Assembly: GCA_003154775.1 (NCBI GenBank)
Contig: PMES01000101.1
Span: 1 to 64,000 of the forward strand
Origin: Acidobacteriota bacterium
GTDB taxonomy: Bacteria; Acidobacteriota; Terriglobia; Acidiferrales; UBA7541
DNA: 64,000 nt
Direction of reading: 5' to 3'
Shown: piece by piece, positions 47,476 through 58,004 of the stretch
Position numbering within the stretch: position 1 is the stretch's first letter
How the letters are laid out: the number at the start of each line of letters is the position of its first letter
Made by a program: the position numbers and the translations under genes
Notes under the pieces: model-generated
Told to the model about the DNA's origin: nothing
Seen by the model: the letters and a program-made list of their open reading frames with translations, nothing else
Databases searched by the model: none

Positions 47476-48072
47476 TCAGGCTTCGGTGAGTTGACCCTTC
47501 AGCAGCTCTTCGAGGTACTTGGCCATTACGGAAACATCGAGTTTGCCTTCATCCCAAGCACAGTCGGCCGCTGTTAGCGCGGCATAGTAGGGCGCTCGGT
47601 TTTCCCGTATGCGTTCCGGTACTATTTTCCTCCCCGGAAGCAACCTGCCATGTTTCAAGCAGATCAAGTAGTAGCAGGCCGCCCTGGCTGTTCTTCCATT
47701 GCCTTCAACAAACGGATGAATCCAATTCAGCCTCCACAGGGCATAGCCTGCAAGCAATGTCGGGTGGTCAACGATTGTCCAGTTTTCATGGATAAGTGAA
47801 AAGAACCGGTCCATCAAATTGGGTACGTTGTTGAAGTGCGGAGGAATATGTTTCCCGACTAAAATTGGGTCTTCGCGGTATCTTCCCCCAAACTGAGCAA
47901 TATTGGCGACCGCAGCATAATTCACGGCCCATAGTGTGTATTTGTCGAAGGCTTCAATTCCTTTTTCCAGCCCGATCTCAATGCAGTTCGACAATAAGTC
48001 GTACTGCCGCAAGAGATTCTGCTCTTGAATTCTCGTATAGAGTTCTGGATTGTCTTTTTCGCGCACTGACAT
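47476..48072 (-). CDS. Fic family protein
   Basis: HPFVEGNGRTARA Fic motif. Confidence 0.92.
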   Translation of the reverse strand: MSVREKDNPELYTRIQEQNLLRQYDLLSNCIEIGLEKGIEAFDKYTLWAVNYAAVANIAQFGGRYREDPILVGKHIPPHFNNVPNLMDRFFSLIHENWTIVDHPTLLAGYALWRLNWIHPFVEGNGRTARAACYYLICLKHGRLLPGRKIVPERIRENRAPYYAALTAADCAWDEGKLDVSVMAKYLEELLKGQLTEA

Positions 48073-48115
48073 GTTTGGGGACCGTACCCCGCGTCATGCG
48101 GGCCACACTCATTGC

Positions 48116-48319
48116 TTATCGCCGTAAGCGTATGTGCTCAGATGCCAGTCGCACGCTGTCCTTGGTGATGCTCGTGGCGTTAGCGGGGGCATTACCAAAG
48201 GCGAAACTGATCCTCTGTTCGTGCAAGTCTTCTTCTGTCACGGGGCTAGATCCTTCTAGCATTCTCTTCAAATCGGGGTCAGCTTCGATATCACCGAAAA
48301 ATTGTTTTCTGTCTGCCAT
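48116..48319 (-). CDS. small partner protein upstream of Fic
   Basis: 67-aa ORF MADRKQFFGDIEADPDLKRMLEGSSPVTEEDLHEQRISFAFGNAP..., same strand, 43 bp upstream of fic. Confidence 0.6.
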   Translation of the reverse strand: MADRKQFFGDIEADPDLKRMLEGSSPVTEEDLHEQRISFAFGNAPANATSITKDSVRLASEHIRLRR

Positions 48320-48625
48320 GGCTCATTACCCCCTTCTCTTTTTGTTCGACTCGATCATACCTCTTGTCCACCAGATGTCAATATCTTACCCCCTACGATC
48401 TTTGGATTACCCAGGTTCAACGACGGGATGCTCGGTTCAATGTTCTCCTTTCGCCTTATCGCTGGGACGCCTACTTTTGGCCACAGAACGAGTGCGCCAA
48501 AAGTTACCGCGTCTTTCTACGCTGCTCGATTTGAAACTGAGACATTACCCAATTTCCTTGAGCATGCACCGGGTTAATGTCTTTGGTATGATAGTATTTT
48601 GAGAATTCAGCGGCATAGGAAGAAA

Positions 48626-49591
48626 ATGGAAACACAATCTGAGGCCAAGGTCCTGCTGCGTGTCCGTCCTCGCGGATTCTGCGCGGGCGTAGTGCGAGCG
48701 GTGGATATCGTGGAACTGGCGCTGGAAGCCTATGGCGCCCCCGTGTACGTGCACCATGAAATCGTCCATAACACCTACGTGGTGGAGCAGTTAAGGCGGC
48801 GCGGCGCAATCTTTGTCGAGGCCATCAGCGAAGTGCCCCATGGGGCCGTGCTGGTTTTCAGCGCGCACGGCGTGCCACCGACGGTGCGCGATGAAGCCAA
48901 GAGCCGCAGCCTGCGCGTGATTGATGCCACATGTCCACTCGTGACCAAGGTGCATCTGGAAGCGCTGAAGTTTGCCCGGGAAAAGCGTACCATCATCTTG
49001 ATTGGTCACCGGGATCACCAGGAAATTGTGGGCACCTCCGGGGAAGCCCCGGATCGCACGCTGGTTGTGGACTCGGTGGCGGAAGTGGATGCGCTTAAAG
49101 TGGCTGATCCCGATAAGTTGGCGTTCCTCACGCAGACGACGCTCAGCCTCTACGACACCCAGGAAATTGTGGCCCGGCTTCGCCAGCGCTTCCCGAACAT
49201 TGCGGGACCCGCAAGCGACGACATCTGCTACGCCACGCAGAACCGCCAGGAAGCGGTCGAGCAAGTGGCCAAGGACGTGGACCTGATCCTCGTGGTGGGT
49301 TCGCAGAACAGCTCGAATTCCAATCGTTTGGTGGAACTCGCGCAGCGCTTAGACATAAAGGCGCAGCTCATTGATGCGGCCGCGGACATCGATCCCAAGT
49401 GGCTCGAAGGCATTCGCCGGGTGGGCTTGACGGCCGGAGCTTCCGCGCCCGAGGTATTGGTCGAGCAAGTGAGCGAGCGGTTGGCGCAGTTCGGATTCAC
49501 CGACCAGCGCGACCTGGACCTGATTCGCGAAGACGTGCGCTTCACGCTGCCCGCGGAACTCGCCACCATCGCGCCCGCGCCGCGCCGTTAG
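48626..49591 (+). CDS. ispH: 4-hydroxy-3-methylbut-2-enyl diphosphate reductase
   Basis: PRGFCAGVVRAVDIVELAL; VFSAHGVPPTVRDEA; DATCPLVTKVH; SQNSSNSNRL. Confidence 0.95.
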   Translation: METQSEAKVLLRVRPRGFCAGVVRAVDIVELALEAYGAPVYVHHEIVHNTYVVEQLRRRGAIFVEAISEVPHGAVLVFSAHGVPPTVRDEAKSRSLRVIDATCPLVTKVHLEALKFAREKRTIILIGHRDHQEIVGTSGEAPDRTLVVDSVAEVDALKVADPDKLAFLTQTTLSLYDTQEIVARLRQRFPNIAGPASDDICYATQNRQEAVEQVAKDVDLILVVGSQNSSNSNRLVELAQRLDIKAQLIDAAADIDPKWLEGIRRVGLTAGASAPEVLVEQVSERLAQFGFTDQRDLDLIREDVRFTLPAELATIAPAPRR

Positions 49592-49713
49592 TTGGCGCGC
49601 GCTTTTTGCGCGCACGGCTTTTTGCATTGCCGGGCAGGGGCAGTTGCCGGGATGCTTTTCCGGCGCCCGGGGTACCCACAGGAGCAAGAAGAAAAAAAGT
49701 AAAGGAGCGTACC

Positions 49714-50685
49714 TTGGCGGTCAAAATCGTCCGTCAACCCAGCAAGATTGCCTTGATTAGCGCGCCCTCCAGCGCAGCCGGCTTCGCTCCCGGCTCCGAA
49801 AAAGCGCCTGCCGCACTTCGCGCCGCCGGCCTCATCGAAAAACTCCAATCCATCGGCTATGAAGTCACCGACTTCGGCGATTGCGCGCCGCGTCTCTTCG
49901 CCGATGACGACGATCACAAGCGTGCCCGCAATATCCCTGAAATCGTCGCCGCTCTCAACGACCTCAAGCCTCGCGCCGAGCTGGCCGCCAAGTCCGGCGG
50001 CTTGATTCTTGTCCTCGGAGGCGACTGTGTCCAGATCGTCGCACTCCTCGCCGGCGCGCGCCGCTACTATAAGCACCTCAGCCTCCTATGGTTCGACCGC
50101 GACGCTGATCTCAACACGCCCGCCTCCACGCCCTCTGGCCGTCTCGACGGCATGGCCCTGGCCGGAATCATTGGCAAAGGCTCGCCGGATCTGGTTCGTT
50201 TTTGGGGCGAACCGCCGCTGGTGCGCGAGCCGGACACGCTGATTTTCGGATTGGTGCGCCTGGATCCCGCGGAACAGGAATTTCTGGCGCGCTCGCCCAT
50301 GCGCCATGTGTTCGCGGCTGACATTCAGGCGAAAGGCCTCCCGAAGGCGGCACACGATGCGCTCGGCCAGTTGCACGCCGATACGCGTGAGTTCATGCTG
50401 CACCTCGATTTGGATGTCATCTCCCAGGAAGAGTTTCCCGCGACCAACGTGCCAGGCGGCGGCGGAATGACTCTCGGCGAAGTGCAAGCTTCGCTGGAGG
50501 AATTTGCCAAACACAAGAACCTGCTCGGCCTGGATGTAGCGCAGTACAACCCCGACCGCGACCCGGATGGCGCCGGAGCGCGAAAGATCGTGGACTTGCT
50601 TGCCAGCGTGCTCTCCGCGCGGCTGGCCGCGTTGACGCCGGTTGCGCCTCTGGCAGCGGAAGAAACGCCTTCAGCGACGGCTTGA
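49714..50685 (+). CDS. arginase/agmatinase-superfamily protein with substituted metal ligands
   Basis: LGGDCVQIVALLAGA, LLWFDRDADLNTPASTPSGRLDGM, HLDLDVISQEEF; TTG start after AAAGGAG. Confidence 0.85.
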   Translation: MAVKIVRQPSKIALISAPSSAAGFAPGSEKAPAALRAAGLIEKLQSIGYEVTDFGDCAPRLFADDDDHKRARNIPEIVAALNDLKPRAELAAKSGGLILVLGGDCVQIVALLAGARRYYKHLSLLWFDRDADLNTPASTPSGRLDGMALAGIIGKGSPDLVRFWGEPPLVREPDTLIFGLVRLDPAEQEFLARSPMRHVFAADIQAKGLPKAAHDALGQLHADTREFMLHLDLDVISQEEFPATNVPGGGGMTLGEVQASLEEFAKHKNLLGLDVAQYNPDRDPDGAGARKIVDLLASVLSARLAALTPVAPLAAEETPSATA

Positions 50686-50982
50686 GTGCCAGAAAAGTCA
50701 GAATGTAGAGTGAAGAGGGCGTTGCGCTCTGCTCACGAGGAGTTGTGGGCGCGAGTCTCGTCGGCAAACGGCGCTCAAATGAAGCGTAATCGATAGGAAA
50801 CCGCACCCCCTGTCGCATCGCGTTTCGTGCCACAATAATGAAAATCAACGCCCAGCCCCGGGCGTCTGCCTTGCTTTCCCAGCCCAGATGTAGTCGCCAA
50901 ATGATTTGATTGCCTGCGGGACGCCGTGGGAAGAGAATCAAGGGTTCCCCAGGTCAAGGGATTTCCCGGTCGGAGGTGTGTG

Positions 50983-52554
50983 ATGGCCGATTTCTGGAAG
51001 CGCTGCGAAGGGCGCGTGATCGAGCAAAAGTACCCGCTAAAACAATATCTGGGCGGGTCACCGAGTAGCGGGGTTTTCTTAACAGGCCACAGCGGTACGC
51101 CAGCGGGAAAAGCAGTTATCAAGTTTATTCTTGCGCATCCGGGCACGGCAAAGTTGCATCTCTCCCGATGGGCGCGCGCCGCGAAGCTTTCTCACCCCAA
51201 TTTGCTGCAACTCCTGGACTCCGGGCGTTGCGGACTGGACGGACGGGACCTCCTCTATGTCGTGGTCGAATACGCGGAAGAGAATCTCTCGCAAATCCTG
51301 CCAGAGCGAGCGCTGACAGCGGAAGAAACCCGCGAGATGGTGGTTCCCGTCGCAGAGGCTTTGTTCTACCTGCATGGACAAGGCCTCGCGCATGGGCGCC
51401 TCAAGCCCGCGAATGTGCACGCGATCGGCGATCAGATCAAACTTTCGATCGATTCGGTGACGCGGCTGGGGGAATTGCATTTCGGGCGGGGCGCGGATTC
51501 CTATGGCGCTCCGGAGTTGGTCTCATCCCCAGTGACGGGGGCGAGCGACGTCTGGTCGCTTGGCATCACGCTGGTGGAGGCGCTGACGCAGCACGCGCCG
51601 GACGTGCAAGCAGCGCGACAGGGTGATCCCGAAGTTCCAGCTACCCTTCCCCAACCGTTTCTGGATATTGCGCGGCATGCGTTGCAGCGCGACCCAGCAC
51701 TGCGATGGACCGCTGCCGACATCGCGGCACATCTGAAACCTGGACACGTTGTGAAAGCGGAAGCGCCATCCGTCCCGGCGGTGAGCGCCACACCTGCGAA
51801 GGCCACGCCCGCGAAACTTTCTCCGCTGGACGTTCCGCTCTCGCCAGAGCGCGGGATTCCGGTGGCCAAGTTAGCGGCAGGGCCGCCCAGAGTGATGCCG
51901 CCACAGCAAAAGCCAGGCGTGCCGGCAAAGAAAACGCTGTTCCTCCCCAATTACGCGATTCCACTGGTCGCGGGGATCTTCGTTGTCGCGGCCATCGTTG
52001 TATTGCCAAAACTCCTGCGCCATCAGCAGGAAACTCCACCGTCCGCAGGCGCCTCATCGGCTCAGGTGCGCTCCGAAGCAAAACCCATGGACCACGCTGG
52101 GAATCAGCCACGGCCCGCGCCGCAGCCAACAGTGAAAGATTCTGCAAGGGCAGCGCTTGAGAAGGCCCCTCCCGCATCGGCCGCGCCCGCGAAACTGCGC
52201 ACGGAGATCGCTCCCGCGATGCCAGCGCCCAGGCTTGCCGGTGATTCGCCGGCGCGAGGAGAAGTTTTGGACCAGGTCTTGCCCGAGGTTCCCGACAAGG
52301 CACTCAACACAATCCGAGGTGTTGTGCGCGTTAGTGTCCGCGTGCATGTGGATGCCGCCGGGAATGTTTCGCAGGCTGAGCTCGAGGCGCCCGGTCCCAG
52401 CCGGTATTTTGCGGATTTGGCATTGAAAGCGGCGGGCAAGTGGGTTTTTGGCTCGCCGGATTTGGAAGGCAAGAGTGTGCCGAGCGAATGGCTGATCCAC
52501 TTCGACTTTGCACAATCGGGCGTCGTGGCCTTGCCGCAGCAAACAGCGCCCTAA
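50983..52554 (+). CDS. Ser/Thr kinase-fold protein (likely pseudokinase) with TM and TonB_C-like C-terminus
   Basis: AVIKFI Lys present; HGRLKPANV in place of HRDLKPxN; IDS in place of DFG; TM YAIPLVAGIFVVAAIVVLP; C-terminal VRVSVRVHVDAAGNVSQAELEAPGPS. Confidence 0.8.
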   Translation: MADFWKRCEGRVIEQKYPLKQYLGGSPSSGVFLTGHSGTPAGKAVIKFILAHPGTAKLHLSRWARAAKLSHPNLLQLLDSGRCGLDGRDLLYVVVEYAEENLSQILPERALTAEETREMVVPVAEALFYLHGQGLAHGRLKPANVHAIGDQIKLSIDSVTRLGELHFGRGADSYGAPELVSSPVTGASDVWSLGITLVEALTQHAPDVQAARQGDPEVPATLPQPFLDIARHALQRDPALRWTAADIAAHLKPGHVVKAEAPSVPAVSATPAKATPAKLSPLDVPLSPERGIPVAKLAAGPPRVMPPQQKPGVPAKKTLFLPNYAIPLVAGIFVVAAIVVLPKLLRHQQETPPSAGASSAQVRSEAKPMDHAGNQPRPAPQPTVKDSARAALEKAPPASAAPAKLRTEIAPAMPAPRLAGDSPARGEVLDQVLPEVPDKALNTIRGVVRVSVRVHVDAAGNVSQAELEAPGPSRYFADLALKAAGKWVFGSPDLEGKSVPSEWLIHFDFAQSGVVALPQQTAP

Positions 52555-52805
52555 GTCCTTCCTCACCCGCGAGGAACTCGGGAAACACTTAGAGCGCCCA
52601 TGAGCCACCCTGCTGGAAAGTTGCCCCTAATTCTCGCAGACTTCAATTTATCCGTCGTTCAAGTTCAGCAAGCCACGGTCATCCTGAGGCAATCCGATGA
52701 GGATCGCCGAAGGACCTCAACATCAAATCTGTGCACGATGTGTCCGTCGAATTCTTCCATGGCGCAAACTTCTCGCCGGGCCGCCCCGCGTTGCCCGGAG
52801 CCATG

Positions 52806-53717
52806 TCAGGCAGGCGCCGCGGCGCGCTTGCGGTGGTAACGCGCCAGGCCCAGCCAGGAAAGATGCAGGGCCCCGTTGAACAGGTAGTGATCCACTTCCT
52901 CCCGGGAAAGTGTCTGCCTGGCCTCGGCGGCAATCGCATTGATGAAAGCCTCGCTCGCTTGGGTGTCGTCCGCTCCCTCAGTAAGAATCTTGGCCACAAG
53001 CTCGCTCCAGCGGAGGAGGCGCTCGCGGTAGCTGGCGATATGCCGCGCGGGATGATCGGAGAAGCTGAAGTGGGTGAGGAAAAGACGCTTGGGGTCGAGC
53101 GCGGCGATGGCGTCCAAAGAAGTGTTCCACAGTTCAAGGTTGATGTCCGGCGGAGGTGTCGCGGGCAGGATGAAGGGATGCCCTTCGATGGCGATGCCCG
53201 CGGTATCGCCAACAAAAGCAACCCCCTCCAAGCCATCGAAATAAGTGACGTGATGCGAGGCGTGGCCCGGAGTATAAACAACCTGAAGCTGCCGAGATCC
53301 AAAGGTCAGCGTTTCGCCGCCCTCCAGGATGCCTAGGTTGGACTGGGGCACGGCAAGGAATTCGCCGTAAAGTCGTTGCATCGTGTCGCCATAGAGTCGC
53401 CGGGCGCTATCGAGGAGTTTGGATGGATCGGCCATGTGCGGGGCGCCCCGTGAGTGCACAAAAACTCGCAGCCGCGGGTTTTCACGGACGAGGGAGCCGG
53501 AAGCGCCGGCATGATCCAGGTGAATGTGGGTCAGAAAGAGAGCGTCGAGATCGCTGATGCGCAAACCGTGAACGGCCAGTTGTTCGCGGAGATGGGGAAT
53601 CGTGGACGATGGCCCGGGATCAACTAATGCGACAGCATCGCCGGAACGCAGCAAGGCTGAGGCAATGGAGCGGGGATGGCCGGCCCAGTGCAAATCGAGA
53701 GGGATCGTGGGTGTCAT
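52806..53717 (-). CDS. MBL-fold metallo-hydrolase
   Basis: LFLTHIHLDHAGASG; VVYTPGHASHHVTYF; FVGDTAG. Confidence 0.92.
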   Translation of the reverse strand: MTPTIPLDLHWAGHPRSIASALLRSGDAVALVDPGPSSTIPHLREQLAVHGLRISDLDALFLTHIHLDHAGASGSLVRENPRLRVFVHSRGAPHMADPSKLLDSARRLYGDTMQRLYGEFLAVPQSNLGILEGGETLTFGSRQLQVVYTPGHASHHVTYFDGLEGVAFVGDTAGIAIEGHPFILPATPPPDINLELWNTSLDAIAALDPKRLFLTHFSFSDHPARHIASYRERLLRWSELVAKILTEGADDTQASEAFINAIAAEARQTLSREEVDHYLFNGALHLSWLGLARYHRKRAAAPA

Positions 53718-54046
53718 AAAGTGAACAGTTTAGCGCAAAAGGGCGGGGTAGAATCGTTGCGATGTTTGCCGTTTCTGACCATTCCGAGAGCGGCCAGCGA
53801 ACCTGATCGGACATGAGGAATTACTTGCAGAATGATTTAGTTGTGGACTATTCTTTTCAGGCAGCAGCTTGCTTCTTTTTACCGCTTGCGATGACGAGTG
53901 AGTTTGCATTGTTCCCGCCCCAATGTGAAGAGAGAAGCGCTGAGCTGCCTATTGTCCTGCGCCCTTCGCCCGGCGCAGTCGACGCTCTTAAAGGAAAACA
54001 CATGGACTACACGGGATTCTCATGTATAAATTTAGGGAGGAATACA

Positions 54047-55747
54047 ATGCTGAAATGGGCTGTAACGGTAATCATGGGCGTGCTTCTCGCCCTGCCACTC
54101 TGTGCGCAGGAGAAGAATGTAATCACCGCATATAACTGGAACGCAACGTCGGAAAATAGCGTAGCGGCCACAAGCACGGGGCGCGATTTTAGCATCGCCC
54201 CGGCATCGCCACGCCTTTTTGCCATGCCCGCTGCAGCGGCAGGCAAGCCGGCGGACATTTTTTCGGACTGGGCGGACAACCCGTGGAACCGTGGCGCTTG
54301 GGGTCGCCTGACGCCAAAATTTGAGGTTGCGGGGCTCTTCAGCTACATCAACTTCGGCCCTGGTTCGGAGCCCAACTTCAATAACTTTGGAGCAACGGGT
54401 TCGTTTGCTTACAATGCCAACAAGTGGCTCGGGCTGGTTGCGGAAATCGGCGGTTACACCTTCTCGCGGAACATCTATGTGCTTCCCACAGGGGCAACCC
54501 AGGAGATACAGAACACCATTAAGGGCGATCAGTGGACCTACCTGTTCGGGCCGCGGTTGAACTACCGGCACTTCGATCATTTCGTCCCCTTTGCGGAAGT
54601 CCTTTTTGGCGACGCGCGTGGCCACCCTAACCTCACCGGCAACGCGACGGCGCAGAGCTCCTTTGGCTTGGCGCTCGGCGGTGGTGTGGATGTGGTCTTA
54701 GCGAGGAATATCGCCTGGCGCTTTATCGAAGCCGACTATTTCATGACCAACTACTCCGGTCCAGATTTGGCCGCGAGCGCCAGGCAGAACAACTTCCGGA
54801 TTGGCAGCGGTATCGTGATCCGCTGGGACTACCCCCCCGCTCCGCCGAAGCCCAATCATCCGCCAGTGGCGGCTTGCTCGGCGGCCGCGCCTTCGGTTTA
54901 CCAGGGCTCCACGGATCCCGTGGCGATCCACGTGAACGCCAGCGATCCTGATAATGACCCGCTCACCTACAGCTATACGGCGACGGGCGGCACGGTCGAC
55001 GGCACGGGCCCGGATGCGCGTTGGAACCCCACGGGCTTGGCCCTGGGCTCTTACACCATCAATGTCAAGGTAGACGATGGCCGCGGCGGAACGGCTACTT
55101 GCGCCGCCGACGTTGCGGTTGCCCAGCGGCCGAATTCTCCACCGGTTATCTCTTGCTCGCCGGAACGCAATCCGATTATCTCCGGCGAACGCGTGGCTAT
55201 CATTTCGCGCGCATCCGATCCGGATGGCGATCCCTTGACCTACAGCTATTCCGCAACGGGCGGCCAGATTTCCGGCACCACCGCCACCGCGCAGTTTGAT
55301 TCCACCGGGTTGGCTGCGGCCAGCTACGGTATTACCTGTACCGCGGATGATGGCCGCGGCGGCAGGACCAGCGCCCCAACCAGCGTCGATGTGCAGGCTC
55401 CCGCTCCCCCGCCGCAGGCTAGCAAGGTGGGCGATTGCGGTTACACCAAGGTCGCCGCGTCGCGCTTTGACAACGCTTGCAAGCGCGTGGGCGACGATGT
55501 GGCCTTGCGCTTGAAGAATGAACCGAACTCCAAGCTGGTCATCGTCGGCTTCGCGGATCCCAAGGAACCCAAGGCCGCGAAGCTGGCCGAAACCCGTGCG
55601 GAACTCGCCAAGAAGTACCTGGGCGAGAAGGGCATCGATGCCTCGCGCATCAGCACCCGTGCCGGCACGGCGTCTACCGAAAAGGGCATGGAGAAGGACA
55701 ACCGCCGCGTGGACTTCGTCTTCGTACCCGAAGGCGCGGCGTACTAA
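54047..55747 (+). CDS. OmpA-family outer membrane protein with two Ig/cadherin-like repeats
   Basis: Signal peptide MLKWAVTVIMGVLLALPLCAQ; beta-barrel-like region; two DPDxDPLTYSYxATGG repeats; C-terminal NRRVDFVFV OmpA motif. Confidence 0.85.
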   Translation: MLKWAVTVIMGVLLALPLCAQEKNVITAYNWNATSENSVAATSTGRDFSIAPASPRLFAMPAAAAGKPADIFSDWADNPWNRGAWGRLTPKFEVAGLFSYINFGPGSEPNFNNFGATGSFAYNANKWLGLVAEIGGYTFSRNIYVLPTGATQEIQNTIKGDQWTYLFGPRLNYRHFDHFVPFAEVLFGDARGHPNLTGNATAQSSFGLALGGGVDVVLARNIAWRFIEADYFMTNYSGPDLAASARQNNFRIGSGIVIRWDYPPAPPKPNHPPVAACSAAAPSVYQGSTDPVAIHVNASDPDNDPLTYSYTATGGTVDGTGPDARWNPTGLALGSYTINVKVDDGRGGTATCAADVAVAQRPNSPPVISCSPERNPIISGERVAIISRASDPDGDPLTYSYSATGGQISGTTATAQFDSTGLAAASYGITCTADDGRGGRTSAPTSVDVQAPAPPPQASKVGDCGYTKVAASRFDNACKRVGDDVALRLKNEPNSKLVIVGFADPKEPKAAKLAETRAELAKKYLGEKGIDASRISTRAGTASTEKGMEKDNRRVDFVFVPEGAAY

Positions 55748-55809
55748 GAACCCATGTCCCGCTTGAGTGCTGCTCCACTCGTGTCGGGACTTGAAAACAT
55801 AACGCGAAC

Positions 55810-55851
55810 CCGGGCTCTCCGAACTCTACTCTGGAGAGCCCGGTTTGTTTT
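55810..55851 (+). terminator. rho-independent terminator
   Basis: CCGGGCTCTCC ... GGAGAGCCCGG then TTTGTTTT. Confidence 0.85.
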
Positions 55852-55863
55852 GGGGCGAGGCTC

Positions 55864-57882
55864 ATGGCGCGACGCGGGGAAAACACGCAGCGATTGCTGC
55901 TGAGGATCTGGATTGCTGTTCTCATCACGCTGAGTGCAGCCGCGGGCGCCGCTGCGCAGACTTGGCAGCGACTCGGGCCGGAAGGCGGCATGGTGGTGTC
56001 CCTTGCCGCGGCCACCGGCGAACGTTTATATCTCGGCACGGCCGACGGCCATGTGTTCGTCAGCGAGGATCGGGCGGGGAGATGGGAATTGCGCGGCCGT
56101 ATAGGCAGCCGCACGGACGCCGTGATATCGCGGCTGGTGGCCGACCCACTCAAATCGGATCGTGTGTATGCGGCAGTGTGGTACCAGGAACCCGGGAAAG
56201 GCGGCGGGGTTTTCCGGAGCGAGGACGCCGGTCGAACGTGGAGCCCGCTCGGCTTGGCGGAAGAAGAGGTGCGGGCGTTGGAGCTTGCCCCCGGGCAGCC
56301 GGATGTTTTGGTCGCGGGTGCGCGCAGCGGGGTGTTTCGCTCGCGGGATGCCGGGATAAACTGGGAGCGCATCTCTCCGGCGGGGGATGCAGAGCTGAAA
56401 AACGTCGATTCGCTCGCCGTGGATCCCGGCGACGCCAGCATCATCTACGTCGGCACCTTTCATTTGCCCTGGAAGACCACGGATGGAGGAAAGACCTGGA
56501 ACTCCGTTGCCGCTGGGCTGATTGATGATTCGGACATCATGAGTTTGCGAGTGGACGCCACGAATCCCTCCCGCGTCTACTTGAGCGCCTGCTCGGGAAT
56601 ATACCGCAGCGAGAACCAGGGCGGCGTCTGGACGAAGCTCCAGGGCATCCCTTACACCGCGCGGAGAACGCACCAGATTGTCCAGGACACTCGCCATCCG
56701 GAAACCCTCTATGCCGCGACTACCGAAGGACTGTGGGTTACCCGCGATGCCGGCGAGAACTGGAAGAGAACGACCGCGAAAGATTGCGTGGTTACAGGTC
56801 TGGTGGTCTTGCCCGGGAATCGGGGCGCCCCGGGAAAAGTCGTATTGGGGACAGAGGGGCAGGGAGTTCTATTCAGCGAGGACGCGGGAGAGAATTTTGT
56901 TGAGGCGAACGCCGGATTTCGCCATCTGGTTGTCAAGCAACTCGTGGGAGACACCTGGCAAGACCCGCGGCACCTTCTTCTTGTGACGGAGCAGGGCGGC
57001 GAAAGGATTTGGGAAAGCCGGGATGCGGGAAAGAGTTGGGCACCCGTGCAGCTTGCCGCAGAAGGCCCTGGGAAAACGCTAGTTCTTCATCCCGAAATGT
57101 TCCAGAAAATCTACGCGAGCCCCTGGGGATGGCTGGTGCGGTTGAATAGTGGGCAAATCTGGATGTGGGATGCAGACAAGGGGCAATGGAAGGAGTGGAA
57201 ATTCGCCCTGGCCTCGGGAAGCACGGACCCCGCGCGGCGGGGAACGCGCAAAGGGCACCCATCGGCGCCGGGGATAGCCCTAAAGGTAGCCGGTAGTCCC
57301 ATCGCGCTTTCGTGGGACGCCCTCTACTTCGCGGCCCGCGAAGGGGTGATGCGTTGCTCGCCCGGGGCAGCTTGTGCGCGGATGAAAGCGTTTGGGCGGA
57401 GCGGCCTCGTGGATGCTATCTGGGCATCTGGTGACGGCCAACTCCTGGGAGTGGTGGCCGATGGAAAAGTGGGAATTTCCGTGAATGCAGGGACGGATGG
57501 GGTCTGGCGCGACTTGCCAGCGGGCTTAACCGATGTGACCTGGCTCGACGGATGGTTGCGTGCCGGCAGACTGATTCTATTCCTGGGAACGCACGAAGGC
57601 CTGTTTGAGTCCTTGGACGAGGGAATTCACTGGACGCGATGCGAGAATGGATTGCCGGCAGGACCTGTCGACAGGTGGCTTCGAGGCGACGGCATTCTGA
57701 TCGCTTCGTTGCGGCAGGGTGGGGTCTACCTCTCCCAAGATGAGGGCATGAATTGGACGAGGGTCGATGAGGCTGCGGAAAGAGGAAGGACCACCGGACT
57801 GGTCCAGACCGGGCAGGGAATCGTGATTGTAGGGTCGCAAAGGGAAGGGGTGCTCCAATTAGAACTGGGGCCGGGGAAGTAG
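55864..57882 (+). CDS. secreted BNR/YCF48-like beta-propeller protein
   Basis: Repeated S(R/E)DAGxxW motifs (SEDAGRTWSPL, SRDAGINWERI, TRDAGENWKRT, SRDAGKSWAPV, SQDEGMNWTRV). Confidence 0.85.
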   Translation: MARRGENTQRLLLRIWIAVLITLSAAAGAAAQTWQRLGPEGGMVVSLAAATGERLYLGTADGHVFVSEDRAGRWELRGRIGSRTDAVISRLVADPLKSDRVYAAVWYQEPGKGGGVFRSEDAGRTWSPLGLAEEEVRALELAPGQPDVLVAGARSGVFRSRDAGINWERISPAGDAELKNVDSLAVDPGDASIIYVGTFHLPWKTTDGGKTWNSVAAGLIDDSDIMSLRVDATNPSRVYLSACSGIYRSENQGGVWTKLQGIPYTARRTHQIVQDTRHPETLYAATTEGLWVTRDAGENWKRTTAKDCVVTGLVVLPGNRGAPGKVVLGTEGQGVLFSEDAGENFVEANAGFRHLVVKQLVGDTWQDPRHLLLVTEQGGERIWESRDAGKSWAPVQLAAEGPGKTLVLHPEMFQKIYASPWGWLVRLNSGQIWMWDADKGQWKEWKFALASGSTDPARRGTRKGHPSAPGIALKVAGSPIALSWDALYFAAREGVMRCSPGAACARMKAFGRSGLVDAIWASGDGQLLGVVADGKVGISVNAGTDGVWRDLPAGLTDVTWLDGWLRAGRLILFLGTHEGLFESLDEGIHWTRCENGLPAGPVDRWLRGDGILIASLRQGGVYLSQDEGMNWTRVDEAAERGRTTGLVQTGQGIVIVGSQREGVLQLELGPGK

Positions 57883-58004
57883 TGGGGCTAGCGAATACAC
57901 GATGGGCAAAACGGAGCAAGTACAGGCCAGAGCGCCAGAATCAGACGCAAACCGTTCCATTTCAGTACACTATTCCTGATAGTCCTGTTTTGGTAATTAA
58001 CATA

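Noticed and set aside
48116-48319. VbhA-type Fic antitoxin call for the 67-aa ORF
   Set aside because: Lacks the Glu of the [ST]xxxE[GN] inhibitory motif, so only called a small partner protein.
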